A DNA stretch of 64,000 nucleotides from Limnoperna fortunei (taxonomy: Eukaryota > Mollusca > Bivalvia > Mytilida > Modiolidae): contig OX104120.1 in the NCBI GenBank assembly GCA_944474755.1, positions 43,876,067 through 43,940,066 on the forward strand. Direction: 5' to 3'. The notes beneath the pieces were generated by a model that was given only the letters and a program-made list of their open reading frames with translations, was not told the DNA's origin and did no database searches. Made by a program: the position numbers and the translations under genes. Below, piece after piece: positions 25,601-35,151 of the stretch; positions within the stretch are counted from its first letter, which is position 1, and the number at the start of each line of letters is the position of its first letter.

Positions 25601-28600
25601 TACATCCATATATAATATAACCACATGAATAAACACTTATTGCTTAATAAATGTATTGTTTAAATCTGTAAGCCAGTAAGTAATGGGGAGAAATGTTTAT
25701 ATTTATCGTGATAATAGCTTTTTACAATCAAATAACGTATGTTTATGCGTTTTTTTAAAGGACATTTATTATTTTTAAACAGTAACGCAAAGTTTAATTA
25801 CTATACGTATTTACATGTATCTGATGCAGTGTATAGTAGAAGAAAAACCTTCCATCCAGTGTATAACATAACTTTTTCAGGACTTTTTCTTGGTGGGGCT
25901 TATGCTGGAACAAAACATGCAATACAGGTATAGCGCTTATTAGGCACATGTTTGTATTTTATTTATAAATACTATTACACATTATGTTGAAATTCAAATT
26001 GTTAAAACAAGAAAGGCATACATTGAATATCTTCCAAACAACTTGGTGCGTGTGTGGTACTATCCGTGTAAAACATTGCATATGAAAATTCAAGTTTACT
26101 TTTAATTATATACTTTTGTGTCAAATAAATATTTAAATAGTAAAATTAAAATGCATATACAATAATGTTCGAAATTTTATCCCAAACAAAATTTGTCATT
26201 TAAAACTTTTATTTCAGGGATTGTTTGATTCCCTTAGACTAGAACTTATCGGAACTAAAATAGCGGTGACTAATGTATGTCCAGCTCATGTGTATTCAAA
26301 TATCGCTAAGACTGCACTTGGAGAAAGGCCAGGCGAGGTATGAAAGTATCTTTCATACATGATAATATAAATGTTTTCATTTAATAATTACAGCATGTTC
26401 CTAGAAGGTATCACGAAGAAAAAAGTAAAAACGTTGACATTTATCTAAAATTTACCCTCGCCTTTAGATGATGTCTTGTAACTGAACATCTATAAACACA
26501 ATTACTGTTTAAGATCAATGCAATTACTGATATAAGTCCACTTCTCACCTAGGCATTATTCTTGAAAATAGACACATGAGAACAGCTACAAACGGAACTA
26601 TGTGACAATCGTTATGAACAATTATCATAATTTTCCGTTCTATGATATATTCCATCAGGTTCGGAGTATAGTGTTTACATTTCCCCAGTTATACGTTATG
26701 CTAGACATTTCTCGACCACACGCTGCGTTGACCAGTAAACTTCTAAAGAAATGATTTATTGCATCATACAGTTTATTGCCGACACTACAACTTGTTTGAT
26801 CCTTACTGAAAGTCCATCTAACAAATACAATAATTAGTTCAGAGCCATTAGTAGGGTTTCACTTCTTGAAGATGACTGTTTACCTTACATGACGATGAGA
26901 AGTTCTATGGTCGTTACCATGACTTAATTGAGAGTTCTGAGAAATTATAAGATCGGACATTTTCGCTGAGTCATAGGTAGTCATTCCTATTCCTGGATTT
27001 AACTTTTTGCTAGATATCGCAATTAGTAGCTCAGTGGGTGTCTAATTAGAGGCAGGCAATACTTTTTCGTCTGGAGCATCTGAGTGCACCCATGGTTTTT
27101 TATTGGATTCAGGATACTCATGCACATCTTTTAAGCATTACATAGTAAACCAAATAAATCTACTGTTTTTCTTACCTAAATGGGTTGAAAGTTGATCTGT
27201 AGACTAACCGTAAAGAGTAGTTTATAGTAAGAACTTGTTTTTAATTTTTGGTTCTTTTGTAAATTATGATATTGATGGACAAAGGTTAATATACAAGTCT
27301 TTTTGCTTACACTACTAGGCGCAGAGAATGAATCTTTGTATGGGTATAACAAAAGTCTATAAAAATAATCTCACACCTTCCAAATAAGTGGTCTGTCTTT
27401 ACTAAAAATAGACAGTGCAATTAATAGCCGATTTGTTTGAAAATCAGGAATTGGAAAGTACGAGTGGTTTCACTTATTTAACCGTGTAATATTTTTAACG
27501 AAAATCTTGAAAAGATTTACCCATTAACCATAAGACCGATTCAACTAAGCATGATTTTACTTAAAATAGAAAATCGGCTAAAAGCTTATTTCATTAAAAC
27601 CACCTAAAATTTGAAATGCGGATTCAATAGAATTACTACTTTTCAATGTTTTACCGGTTTTTCTAAAAATGACACATTTAAAAATGTATTAACAACAATT
27701 TCAGTATGATGTAAAGAAAAATGTATATTTTACATAATTATATGTTATCACTTTAATAATTAAGGAGCAGTTTGTATAGTTGTGATTTATTAAAACACAT
27801 TGTGCCACGCTCCTTTGCACATTAAAAAAGTCTTTACAAATTTCTGAAAAAATTGAATTGTAGCTACCACAGGCTTCCTTTTTGGCTAGCTAATTAATTT
27901 GTTAACCTTTCCTGGATATACCTGGAATACTGCTCACTGCTACTTAAGCGGCCATGCAATCACTCAATTAACTACCTTTTACAAACTTCTCATAATATCT
28001 CAGTGACGTTTCCGTTAGAATTTTCATCAGCATAACTACCCTAATGATCGATTGTCAAAGACTATTGGTACATTTCATTACATTCTTTTACTTTTGACAA
28101 GGCCGGACATTCTTTTTTTATTCCTGCTGCTGCAGGCACTAAATCCTTTGTATTAAATTGAATAATATTACCATTCATTACAAACACACACAAACAAGCA
28201 CGCATTCAAAAATAATCCACATTCACTTTGTCAGGTATCAAGCGCTTTTGATGTGTTGAGGTAAATTAAAATTCACGCATTTGTTTTATTTAGCTTTCAT
28301 GTTTGTTTTTCAAAAGTATCAACTTTGTTTTGTTTAACAAGTAGAAAGGCATATGTAGTGTGTTTAAGACAATTTATAATACAACGTTTATCCTAAGTTA
28401 CATCTTGGTTCAAAGTTGTGTTATATAGGCATTTATTTAATATTTGTTTGCTTGCACTGATAGTTTAAAATTAATAAAGCTGTTTTTAATTGTAGGAACC
28501 AAATTTGATTAAGTATTCACGAAAACATATGTCAACACAGCGGTGTGCAGAACTTTATGCTATAGCTATTGCAAATAAATTGACTGAAGTTTGGATTTCT

Positions 28601-28972
28601 GTGAATCCAGCGCTATGTATAGCATATCTGACATCGTATTCTCCAGCAATTGGTAATTTGTAAGTATATTTTACGACATAAAACTTACAAAACTACTACA
28701 GTAATTAGAATTAAAATTTGAAACAAATTCTTCTGTATATTTAAGTCACGTTTTTAGATGTTCAACTAGAATGTTGAACTCAAGGAAGTAAAAATATGTA
28801 ATTGCATTCAATGAACTTCATTTAATGTCTGTTTTGTTTTTGTTTTGATAAATGCAGATAAGTACAACTCAATCACATCTGTATCTTATATAAACAAAAC
28901 GACTAATTATTGTTTCTTTACAGGTTGTTCCGAATATACAAGCCGGTTGTGGTAGCCAAGAAAACTAAATAG
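19672..28972 (+). CDS. DHRS7-like short-chain dehydrogenase/reductase, paralog B (complete)
   Basis: Eight coding exons: 19672-19795, 21458-21607, 22423-22529, 25083-25275, 25881-25927, 26218-26337, 28496-28659 and 28924-28972. They total 954 nt, 317 aa plus TAG, close to the roughly 340 aa of vertebrate DHRS7. Residues 5-25 form a hydrophobic membrane anchor. TGASSGIG (52-59) is the Rossmann cofactor motif. NNAA at 133-136 replaces the usual NNAG. Asn158 lies in NVNVLG, Ser185 in NTSG, and Tyr199 and Lys203 form YAGTK. Pro229-Ala230 replaces the usual PG. The NAD(P)(H)-dependent oxidoreductase family acts on carbonyls and hydroxyls of lipophilic substrates at the ER membrane; the substrate here is unknown. 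The ATG lies directly after a pyrimidine-rich TTTTTTAG acceptor, implying an upstream noncoding exon. The order of motifs matches DHRS7 (for example CVLPHM, TEVWIS). Confidence 0.92.
20423..20688 (+). mobile_element. tRNA-derived SINE in intron 1 of gene B
   Basis: Class II tRNA-like head: A-box-like GGCAGAGTGGTTAAGG and B-box GCGGGTTCGAGTC. The body matches the other copies and it ends in GAAAGTGGCGTTAAAC and a CAAA-rich tail. Several substitutions from the copies at 47.6, 50.2 and 56.8 kb indicate an older insertion. Confidence 0.9.
20790..21430 (+). mobile_element. Retroelement remnant with RT-type C-terminal peptide in intron 1 of gene B
   Basis: The plus strand carries STRIYDKR (with later damage) and then SNVPTSPAY followed by [13 protein letters not shown]. 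This resembles a YDKRDDF..SNVPxSPAYGVY..ARAC signature in reverse-transcriptase-linked proteins abundant in bivalve genomes (from memory). A noncoding 3' portion around 21241-21425 (CCTGGTTTAACCCACCATTT, TACCAAGTCAGGA) recurs on the opposite strand at 31250-31500. The element class was not determined. Confidence 0.6.
22565..22665 (+). mobile_element. Truncated SINE head in intron 3 of gene B
   Basis: Begins GGGACTCGGTGGCCCACTGG, continues through a GCGGGTTTTAATCTTACC B-box-like stretch and GCAGGACGCG, then homology to the SINE body stops. A 5' fragment only. Confidence 0.65.
22828..23960. repeat. Candidate nonautonomous DNA element in intron 3 of gene B
   Basis: CCTGTATTAACCGAACACC near 22828 and the reverse complement of GGTTCGGTTTAGACAGGTG near 23945 form imperfect inverted ends about 1.1 kb apart. 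Another GACAGGTGTTCGG lies just inside the left end. No transposase frame or clear target duplication. Tentative. Confidence 0.3.
24350..24615 (+). repeat. Retroelement-derived fragment in intron 3 of gene B
   Basis: Contains AAGACGAAACGCGAGTCTGGCGT, a phrase I associate with dispersed repeats of bivalve genomes, and a downstream GAGCGCCATTGATGGGTC that echoes the minus-strand fragment at 12618-12770. No frame survives. Confidence 0.35.
25221..25748 (+). repeat. Perfect 264-bp tandem duplication covering the 3' end of exon 4 of gene B
   Basis: 25221-25484 and 25485-25748 read identical by eye. The unit contains the last 55 coding bases of exon 4 ([12 protein letters not shown] region), its donor, and 209 bases of intron. 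The second exon piece lacks its own acceptor, so normal splicing from the first donor (25276) would remove it. Confidence 0.9.
27040..27125 (+). repeat. Dispersed-repeat fragment in intron 6 of gene B
   Basis: GGAGCATCTGAGTGCACCCATGG is similar to a phrase at 15776-15800 and to repeats I recall from bivalve genomes. Noncoding; low confidence. Confidence 0.3.
27830..27960 (+). repeat. Old remnant of the AATC-tailed repeat in intron 6 of gene B
   Basis: GTAGCTACCACAGGC followed by GGAATACTGCTCACTG parallels GTAGCCGCTACAAAAGGC and GAAATACTGCTCGCTGGACG of the better copies at 34.4 and 60.3 kb. The same remnant sits at 38080-38215 in the third unit, so it predates that duplication. Confidence 0.55.
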
Positions 28973-29009
28973 ATTTTTGATACCTAATATTGTTACATAT
29001 GAAATTGTG

Positions 29010-29015
29010 AATAAA
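29010..29015 (+). promoter_or_regulatory. Candidate polyadenylation signal of gene B
   Basis: AATAAA 38 bases after the TAG stop, in the same context as the signal of gene A. Confidence 0.5.
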
Positions 29016-29109
29016 TGTCATTGATACGATTTGTTGGTGTGGCTGTGCCCAGACCTTTAATTTCACTTTCCGCTATAAAGATGATGTTTTGCCCCTCAAC
29101 AATGCTAAA

Positions 29110-29372
29110 TTTGGTGGTGCATTCAATTAACCCTAACGAGATTGAAACCACCAATACACTTAGGTCGGCCTCTTACTTAAACCAACTTCTGGAAATAGAC
29201 TCACCAAAACAACAAATACTCCATGCTATTCCAGAGGCATTCAAAATGTTTGCCCTTTGTACCATCTTTCCCGAAATGATTTGTTGTTTGTTAATTGGTT
29301 CTCGTCCTGAATATATCTAAAATAATACTGCTCGCTGGACGCAAAGCCAACACCCAATCAATAAAAAAAAAT
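29110..29372 (+). mobile_element. Composite of an RT-linked fragment and an AATC-repeat tail
   Basis: 29137-29205 encodes ETTNTLRSASYLNQLLEIDS, which resembles the segment (SASYLDLHLEID) that precedes YDKR in the same retroelement family as 20790-21430. From about 29260 the sequence changes to the 3' end of the AATC-tailed repeat (CCTGAATAT, ATACTGCTCGCTGGACGCAAAG). Both pieces are dead. Confidence 0.5.
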
Positions 29373-29744
29373 TCATTATTTTTAAATATTTGTTATAGCG
29401 TATTTCATATAAATACGTACTATTATATGTTTGCAAATACGTCATTTTTATTTCCTGTTCTACTTCATTAACAACGTTTGTATAACTAAAGAAGAAACAT
29501 TTTGTTATTGTGTTCTTTTTCATTGAAATGTTGAATATAAATGTGTGATATATTTATGTCATTAAAAGAAGAATACCAATCAGTTAATTAAACTGTTTGC
29601 TCTGGTCTTTGGTCCTTGTAATTTAAAATGCCTAACTCATATAAAGTTAAAATGCATATACCAAAACTTAATAAAAGAAAACAAAGCATAATAGCGCTTT
29701 CCCGACATGACATACAACGTATCCGTGTCAGTATGTGTTTGTTT

Positions 29745-29845
29745 GAAATATGTTTAACGCCACTTCACATTTACAGCATTTCGTACGCGCAACCTCAGTG
29801 TTGACAGACCACGTGATCAATAGTAGACAAACTAACATCTAAAAT
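29745..29845 (-). mobile_element. Deleted SINE copy, minus strand
   Basis: Reverse complement of the SINE tail (TTTAACGCCACTT) joined directly to the head segment (CTCAGTGTTGACAGACCACG). The body between them is missing, indicating an internal deletion. Confidence 0.65.
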
Positions 29846-29849
29846 ATGG

Positions 29850-31250
29850 AAGTGAATTACTGTTATAATTTAGAGCCACATTTAATTTAGTTTAAACATA
29901 TTTTATTTGAAATCTTACAATTGTATAAACATGTAGCATATCACAATACAAAGTATAACTCAAAAGGATTTGGAAGCAAGCTGAAAAAGCTTATATTAGT
30001 CTATCTCCTAATTAATATATATCACATAATGTAAAAGATTACAAGAGTCATTTACATTCTTGTGATTTTATCATACATTTGTTATAAAAATCACAAGGTT
30101 CTATATACGTGCTATATATATAATGTAGAAGAAAAACAAAATTATGAAAACATTAAAAGTACAGGAAAACTAACAACATTTGGGTGTTGGATGAATGTAT
30201 GCAACTTTAGCTGGTACTTCCTCACTTGGTACTTGTTAAGTTATCATGTGGCCTGTACACTTAACATCTGCAAAGATTGTTTCCTTGACCACGGTGGCAT
30301 CACAATTCAATGAATTGTCTAGCCTATTTGTGAACTGAACCCCTCCCTAAGGGCGGATCCCAATTTGTTTCAGTTGACCCAAAGTCGGCCCTGACCACAT
30401 TACATGGGGAGTCACAGTACTCTGGTATTCACAGTGCTCTGGTATTTGTAAGTAATCAGAAAATCAAAATCATTAAACATAGTTAAAACATTACAGTTTG
30501 TGAAGCAATGTGCTAAATTAAAAAAATTTTTAAACTGTTCTTTTGATTTTTACTTGGAAAACAAAACCTAGAAAATGGAAGACTTGCCAATTAAGGTTGG
30601 AGCCTATCAAACCTTGCCTTAAGTCAGGCTAAACTGTCAACAAGAATGTTGTAGTCAAAGACGAACTACGTTCACCACTTTGCAACCAAGTTCACACGTT
30701 TTTTAATGCACTGTGCCTTAACACTCCAATATATATAGGTATACCCAATCGACATTTGCCATGGGTAGTTGGTTTTTTTCTTCTAGGTATGACAGTTTCC
30801 TAATTTTAAAATGTGCGCATGGTTTGTGCTAATCCAACAAGTACTTTCCTCTACTTAGTCAACCATCAAGTTCTGATGATATTGTGCTTGCTTTTAAAAT
30901 GCTACATATTTCTCGTCAAGTTATTTACCACAAGAATTGGGATAAAAGCGAACATTTGCATCTTAAATCTCGTCCCAGACTTCCCAAAACATGATGAATA
31001 CGGATTCAATAGTATAATTACTCTTCAATTTTTTCCCGGTTTTTTTAATGACACTTGTTAAAATAAAAATTATACTCTCATTTTGACAACAACTATTTTA
31101 AAATCGTTTTAGCTTAAATAATTGTGTTATTTTGAATAAACTTTTAAACTGATACATCAAATATACCCTCTCAAAATTATATCTGTTACAAAGCCCTACA
31201 ATCAACACAGACACATTTCCAATGACTATTATGATCTGTTTTTAAGTAAA
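29850..31250. other. Intergenic stretch at the start of the third DHRS7 unit
   Basis: No exon recognised. At about 31000-31060 a stretch (ACGGATTCAATAGTATAATTAC..TTTTCCCGGTTTTTT) matches 27615-27675 of intron 6 of gene B, so third-unit homology begins by this point. Confidence 0.45.
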
Positions 31251-31745
31251 ATGAAGGTAATTTCAAAATATCTAACACCGAGAAAAAAAATACAATCCAC
31301 AAATCAAAGTCCGACAAACCGGTATACTCCATACCCAGCAACCAAAAAATGTAGTCACCAAAGCAATGGTCCTGACTCGGTACAGGTATTTCAAACGAAA
31401 TGGTGGGTTAAACCAGGTTTTATGGCATGCCAAACCTCTAGCTTCTATAACTATCGTATGTGAGTTGGTTATTCGATTAAATTGGACGGATATCATATAC
31501 TACTTGTCTGCAATAGATGTATCCCAAAATCATTATAGCACATTTACTGTAGACTGAATTCAAAAATTAAGAAAACAATCTGCAACCATATTTTCAATCG
31601 AGATAGAATATTTTTCGTTTTTTCATGTGACCTATAGGTGACATTTGCACAAATCTGTTTACTCGCGGTAAGCTCTTGCATACATGATTAATTGATAGAT
31701 AGACACCGTACGCTGAAGAAGCTGGAACATTGCTGTAAAAGTGAG
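31250..31745 (-). mobile_element. Retroelement remnant, minus strand
   Basis: Reverse complement of the element at 20880-21430. The minus strand encodes SNVPASSAYGVYLS (about 31700-31740), followed by the same noncoding 3' part with CCTGGTTTAACCCACCATTT. It lies between pieces homologous to intron 6 of gene B, so it inserted into the third unit independently. Confidence 0.65.
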
Positions 31746-31836
31746 GATTTTGATGTGTTTGGGTAAAATTTATGTTTAATTTAGCTTCCATGTTTGTATT
31801 TCGAAAGTATGAATATCGTATTTATATAACAAGTAA

Positions 31837-32352
31837 CACTACTGGCTAAAAAAATGACTGTAAATACCAGTTGCAGTCGTTTTTCGTCTGTCACTGACTG
31901 AGATTGACTGCATATGACTGCAAAAATGTCTGTAAAAGACTGCAAAAATTGTGTCAGACAATAATTTTTACTGTGACAGTCATTTTATGCCTGCCACAGA
32001 CATATTTTGTCCGTCACAGACATTTTTTCCGTTGGCGCAGTCATTTTATGTCTGTTACAACGGCGTATCCGTTGTATCAGTCAAAAAATGTCTGTCGCAG
32101 TCATTTTTTCCGTTGACTCAGTCGAAAATCGTCTGTTACAACGGCTTTACCGTTGTATCAGTCAAAAAATGTGTGTCACAGACATTTTCTCCGTTGTATC
32201 AGACAAAATACGACTGTCACAACGCCTGGTAATTAGTATTGTTAATATATTAACTGCCGTCGATTAATATTTTTTATTTCACTTGTTTTATGAAAATTTT
32301 CAGAATTAAACAAAAATATCTCTATTTGGAAATTGTACGTTCGCACAATTAC
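31837..32352 (+). repeat. Left terminal inverted repeat of the CACTA element
   Basis: Reverse complement of 37165-37683 with high similarity over the outer 390 bases and weaker similarity further in (shared ATCTCTATTTGGAAATTG). The outer part is built of short dyads such as TGTCTGTCACAGACA and ACAACGGCGTATCCGTTGT. Stop-poor frames here are mirrored in the right end and come from the repeat structure. Confidence 0.9.
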
Positions 32353-32824
32353 GATAACAAATGTTATTTAAATAGTAATGTTAAAGATAAATGTATGTTT
32401 AAATAAATCTGTTTCTAAAAAATGAAGACTGCTGAAAATGTTAGCATTTGTTCTGTCCTTATTTATAATTATTAAACTGAATTTCTCAATTGTTTACTTG
32501 CACATCTGGTGAAAATTAAAACCGCATTAAAGCCATAACAACGATTGAATTTGAAACATTTGTACAATAATGTTTTCTTAAAACACCGACAAAGTTAAAA
32601 AAAATACATATAATAAAATCGCCAATTTCTTTAATTATGGCGGAAACTGTTAGTATTTTATTTAGTACGGATACATACATTAAATTGTGACATTTTAGTC
32701 GTTATATTTTTTCTGTCTTTCAATATTTAATATTAAATATTAAAAAACATAAAATAATGTTTGTTTTCTAAGCTGCATCTACTGTTGTTTAAATGGATCT
32801 GGTAATTTAGCTACGACTATAAAA

Positions 32825-33760
32825 GGTGTGTTCCCATTTCGCCTTAGCTGTAAATTACAGGTAAAAAAGGTAAAAAAATCACTAAGGCGAAGTGGGAATT
32901 TATGACATATTTCATTGTAAAAACACTATTGTTTAATTTATGAGATATGTTAGCTATAAAATCACATTTGAAATTATTATTTAATTTTGTTAATTAACTA
33001 AGAATAAAATTAGTAAAAAAATTATTTAATTTCAAATTACATAATTTTATAGTGAAGAACATTCAAAGCTCGTTACATTCAAATAATTTAATTAATTAGT
33101 TAAGTTAAAATAGCTAACCCTTTTAGTTTGCTTATTAGCTTTGATACTGAGTTATTCTCTTTTAAAAATATAGCAAGCTCATCAATTAAAACATAATCTG
33201 AAAACAATTCAAAATTGATGAAGAAATTACTAAACTAAGAGACGCACCATGGGATGCCCAGACTAGAGAAATAGCCGCCAACCTACCAACCTTCGACTCA
33301 GTAAAATCATCACTTTACCGATCCAGACAAAAGCTGCTATGTGACATTGATGCTATATTATTTTGTAATTTATTTTAGAATGTAGTTTAGCAAATAAAAA
33401 ATATAAAATATTGCACATTGTATTTGTATTTGTATATCCACGAGAAAATCTCACACATATGTAAAAAAAAAACAGATTATTATTTATAAAAAAAAACTGA
33501 TACTGAAAAAAGTCCTATATAATAAAACAAAATATTAATTTGCCAGCATTCACAAAAACAAATACAAATCTTAAAGTTTTTTTTTAATTATTCACATTAA
33601 TCAAGTAGTATTGATTTTTGTTTATTTTACTATATAAACATTACATTTGATGTTTACATAAGTTCCCATTTCGCCTTAGTTGACACCTGACCCTACTAAG
33701 GCGAAATGGGAATAATTTTATGTATAAAATTTTAGAGTTAAGGCGAAATGGGAACAAACC
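32825..33760. mobile_element. MULE-like nonautonomous element nested in the CACTA element
   Basis: Flanked by an 8-bp duplication CTATAAAA (32817-32824 and 33761-33768). Ends are GGTGTGTTCCCATTTCGCC and its near complement GGCGAAATGGGAACAAACC. Each end carries additional copies of the TTCCCATTTCGCCTTAG motif in opposite orientation, so each end is itself a hairpin. Inside is a short transposase-like frame. 8-bp duplications fit MULE (also hAT or P) elements; the internal peptide favours MULE. Confidence 0.7.
33202..33366 (+). pseudogene. Fragment resembling the C-terminal part of a MULE-type transposase protein
   Basis: 54 codons between stops, with DAQTREIAANLPTFDSVKS followed by SLYRSRQKLL. 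Phrases of the type LPS...KSSLYRxRRKxLP occur in FLYWCH/MULE proteins of animals (from memory). The higher codon complexity contrasts with the flanking AT-rich DNA. Too short to act; probably left by internal deletion of an autonomous copy. Confidence 0.45.
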
Positions 33761-34387
33761 CTATAAAATTGTACATGTACAATTTAAAGAATGACACATG
33801 TTGTTAATTAGTTTACAGGTAATCTCGCCTCGCCGCGTCGCTGATCAAAGATAATGTGTATAATACATTTTGCGCCACGATCCGGTGTTTTTCCGCGACC
33901 ATGCAGAACAAGGGTTGATATTGTGTAATATAATAATGTAATAAATACATTTATAGTTATGGATGAATGGGTACTGTCTTCTAAAATACCTGTTCCTGAC
34001 CCCCCCGCGGTAAATTATGAACTTTGTACACACAAAACACTAATTGTAAAGGTGTATTTTTCTTATTGTCAACTTTGACACGCAATAGAGGTCATTAAAA
34101 TTATTCCGAAGAAATGCCCCGGAAAAACCAGACGATCTGTATAATATATTGCATGCAACTGAATCGAGTGGGCCGTTTGCTTTTAGTCGTATAATATTCT
34201 GTCAAGCACGAAACATAATAAGCAAGAGAATTTAACTACACAAGGACTTTAGAATTACTAGCCCATCGGTATAGTCTAATAAGAAAATGAAGTTAATACT
34301 TCAAAATAAAAAAAATGTATTTTTGAAAAGTTGTACACGTTGTTGATACAATTATTTCTACTTGTAGTGTAGACCCTCTAGTTGAAG

Positions 34388-34711
34388 TGTTAGGGTTAGG
34401 GTTAGGTCATCATACGGAAAGCCTGACCGCTGACCGTAGTGGGTAACGTGTTTGAAGATTGCCACTCCCCTAGCACGATAAAGCCCCTTTTGCAGACTTG
34501 AAAAAAGAACAGGTTCATTGTAGCCGCTACAAAAGGCTAAATTCTCCGCCCCTACACAAAACTTCATACTTTTCCAGTGACAGTCTAAATTGTGTTACTT
34601 GTGTCCCACCTCACCCCCTTTTTCCGTTGATCAATTGTTTGTTTACTTAGTCTTGTCCTGAATATCGCTGAAATACTACTCGCTGGACGTAAAGCAAACA
34701 TCCGATCAAAC
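34388..34711 (+). repeat. AATC-tailed interspersed repeat, 5'-truncated copy
   Basis: From about 34408 it aligns with 60405-60722: GGAAAGCCTGACCGC, GTGGGTAACGTGTTTG, GTAGCCGCTACAAAAGGC, and the 3' end GAAATACTACTCGCTGGACG. The 5' junction is a short run TTAGGGTTAGGGTTAGG (34390-34406). Noncoding SINE or 3'-LINE-like family; class not determined. Confidence 0.75.
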
Positions 34712-34882
34712 TTATCTATCTAGTTCGGTAATAATTGAATATCACATCGTTTATTTTGAATTCTAACACATTATTTATGCGATTTCATTACCACACTTGG
34801 ACTATGGATTTATTAAAAACAAACCTTTAATATATTTGAAAGGTGTAAATTTTCATAAAGTATTGTAATACACGCTAAATAT

Positions 34883-35143
34883 ATATATATTGAATGGTGT
34901 TTTAACGCCACTTTCAGCAATTTTTCAGCTGTTTCATGACGTACAGTTTTTATTGGGGGAGGAAGCTGGATTACCCGGAGAGAACCCCCGACCTGCGGTA
35001 GGAAAACTTGCAATCCTTGTCAATTAAGATTGGAGTCGAGTACACCCTTCCTGCAGTGAGAATCGAACCCGCAATCTCAGTGTTGACAGACCACGTGATC
35101 AATTGTAGACGAACTACCTTAACCACTCGGCCACCGAGGCCCC
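34883..35143 (-). mobile_element. tRNA-derived SINE, minus strand, inside the CACTA element
   Basis: Full-length reverse complement of the family: the tail TTTTAACGCCACTTTCAGCA is at the left and the tRNA-like head CTCGGCCACCGAGGCCCC at the right. Flanked by CTAAATAT at 34875-34882 and 35144-35151, an 8-bp target duplication. Confidence 0.92.
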
Positions 35144-35151
35144 CTAAATAT

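Noticed and set aside
31250..31745. Inverted duplication of the 5' part of gene B
   Set aside because: The shared part is a dispersed retroelement remnant, ends before exon 2, and carries no SDR exon, so independent insertions explain it better.
31904..32267. Overlapping frames of 70-93 codons, repeated on the minus strand at 37288-37616
   Set aside because: They lie in the inverted arms of the CACTA element and reflect its short dyads. Several overlapping frames are open at once, which is typical of repeats.
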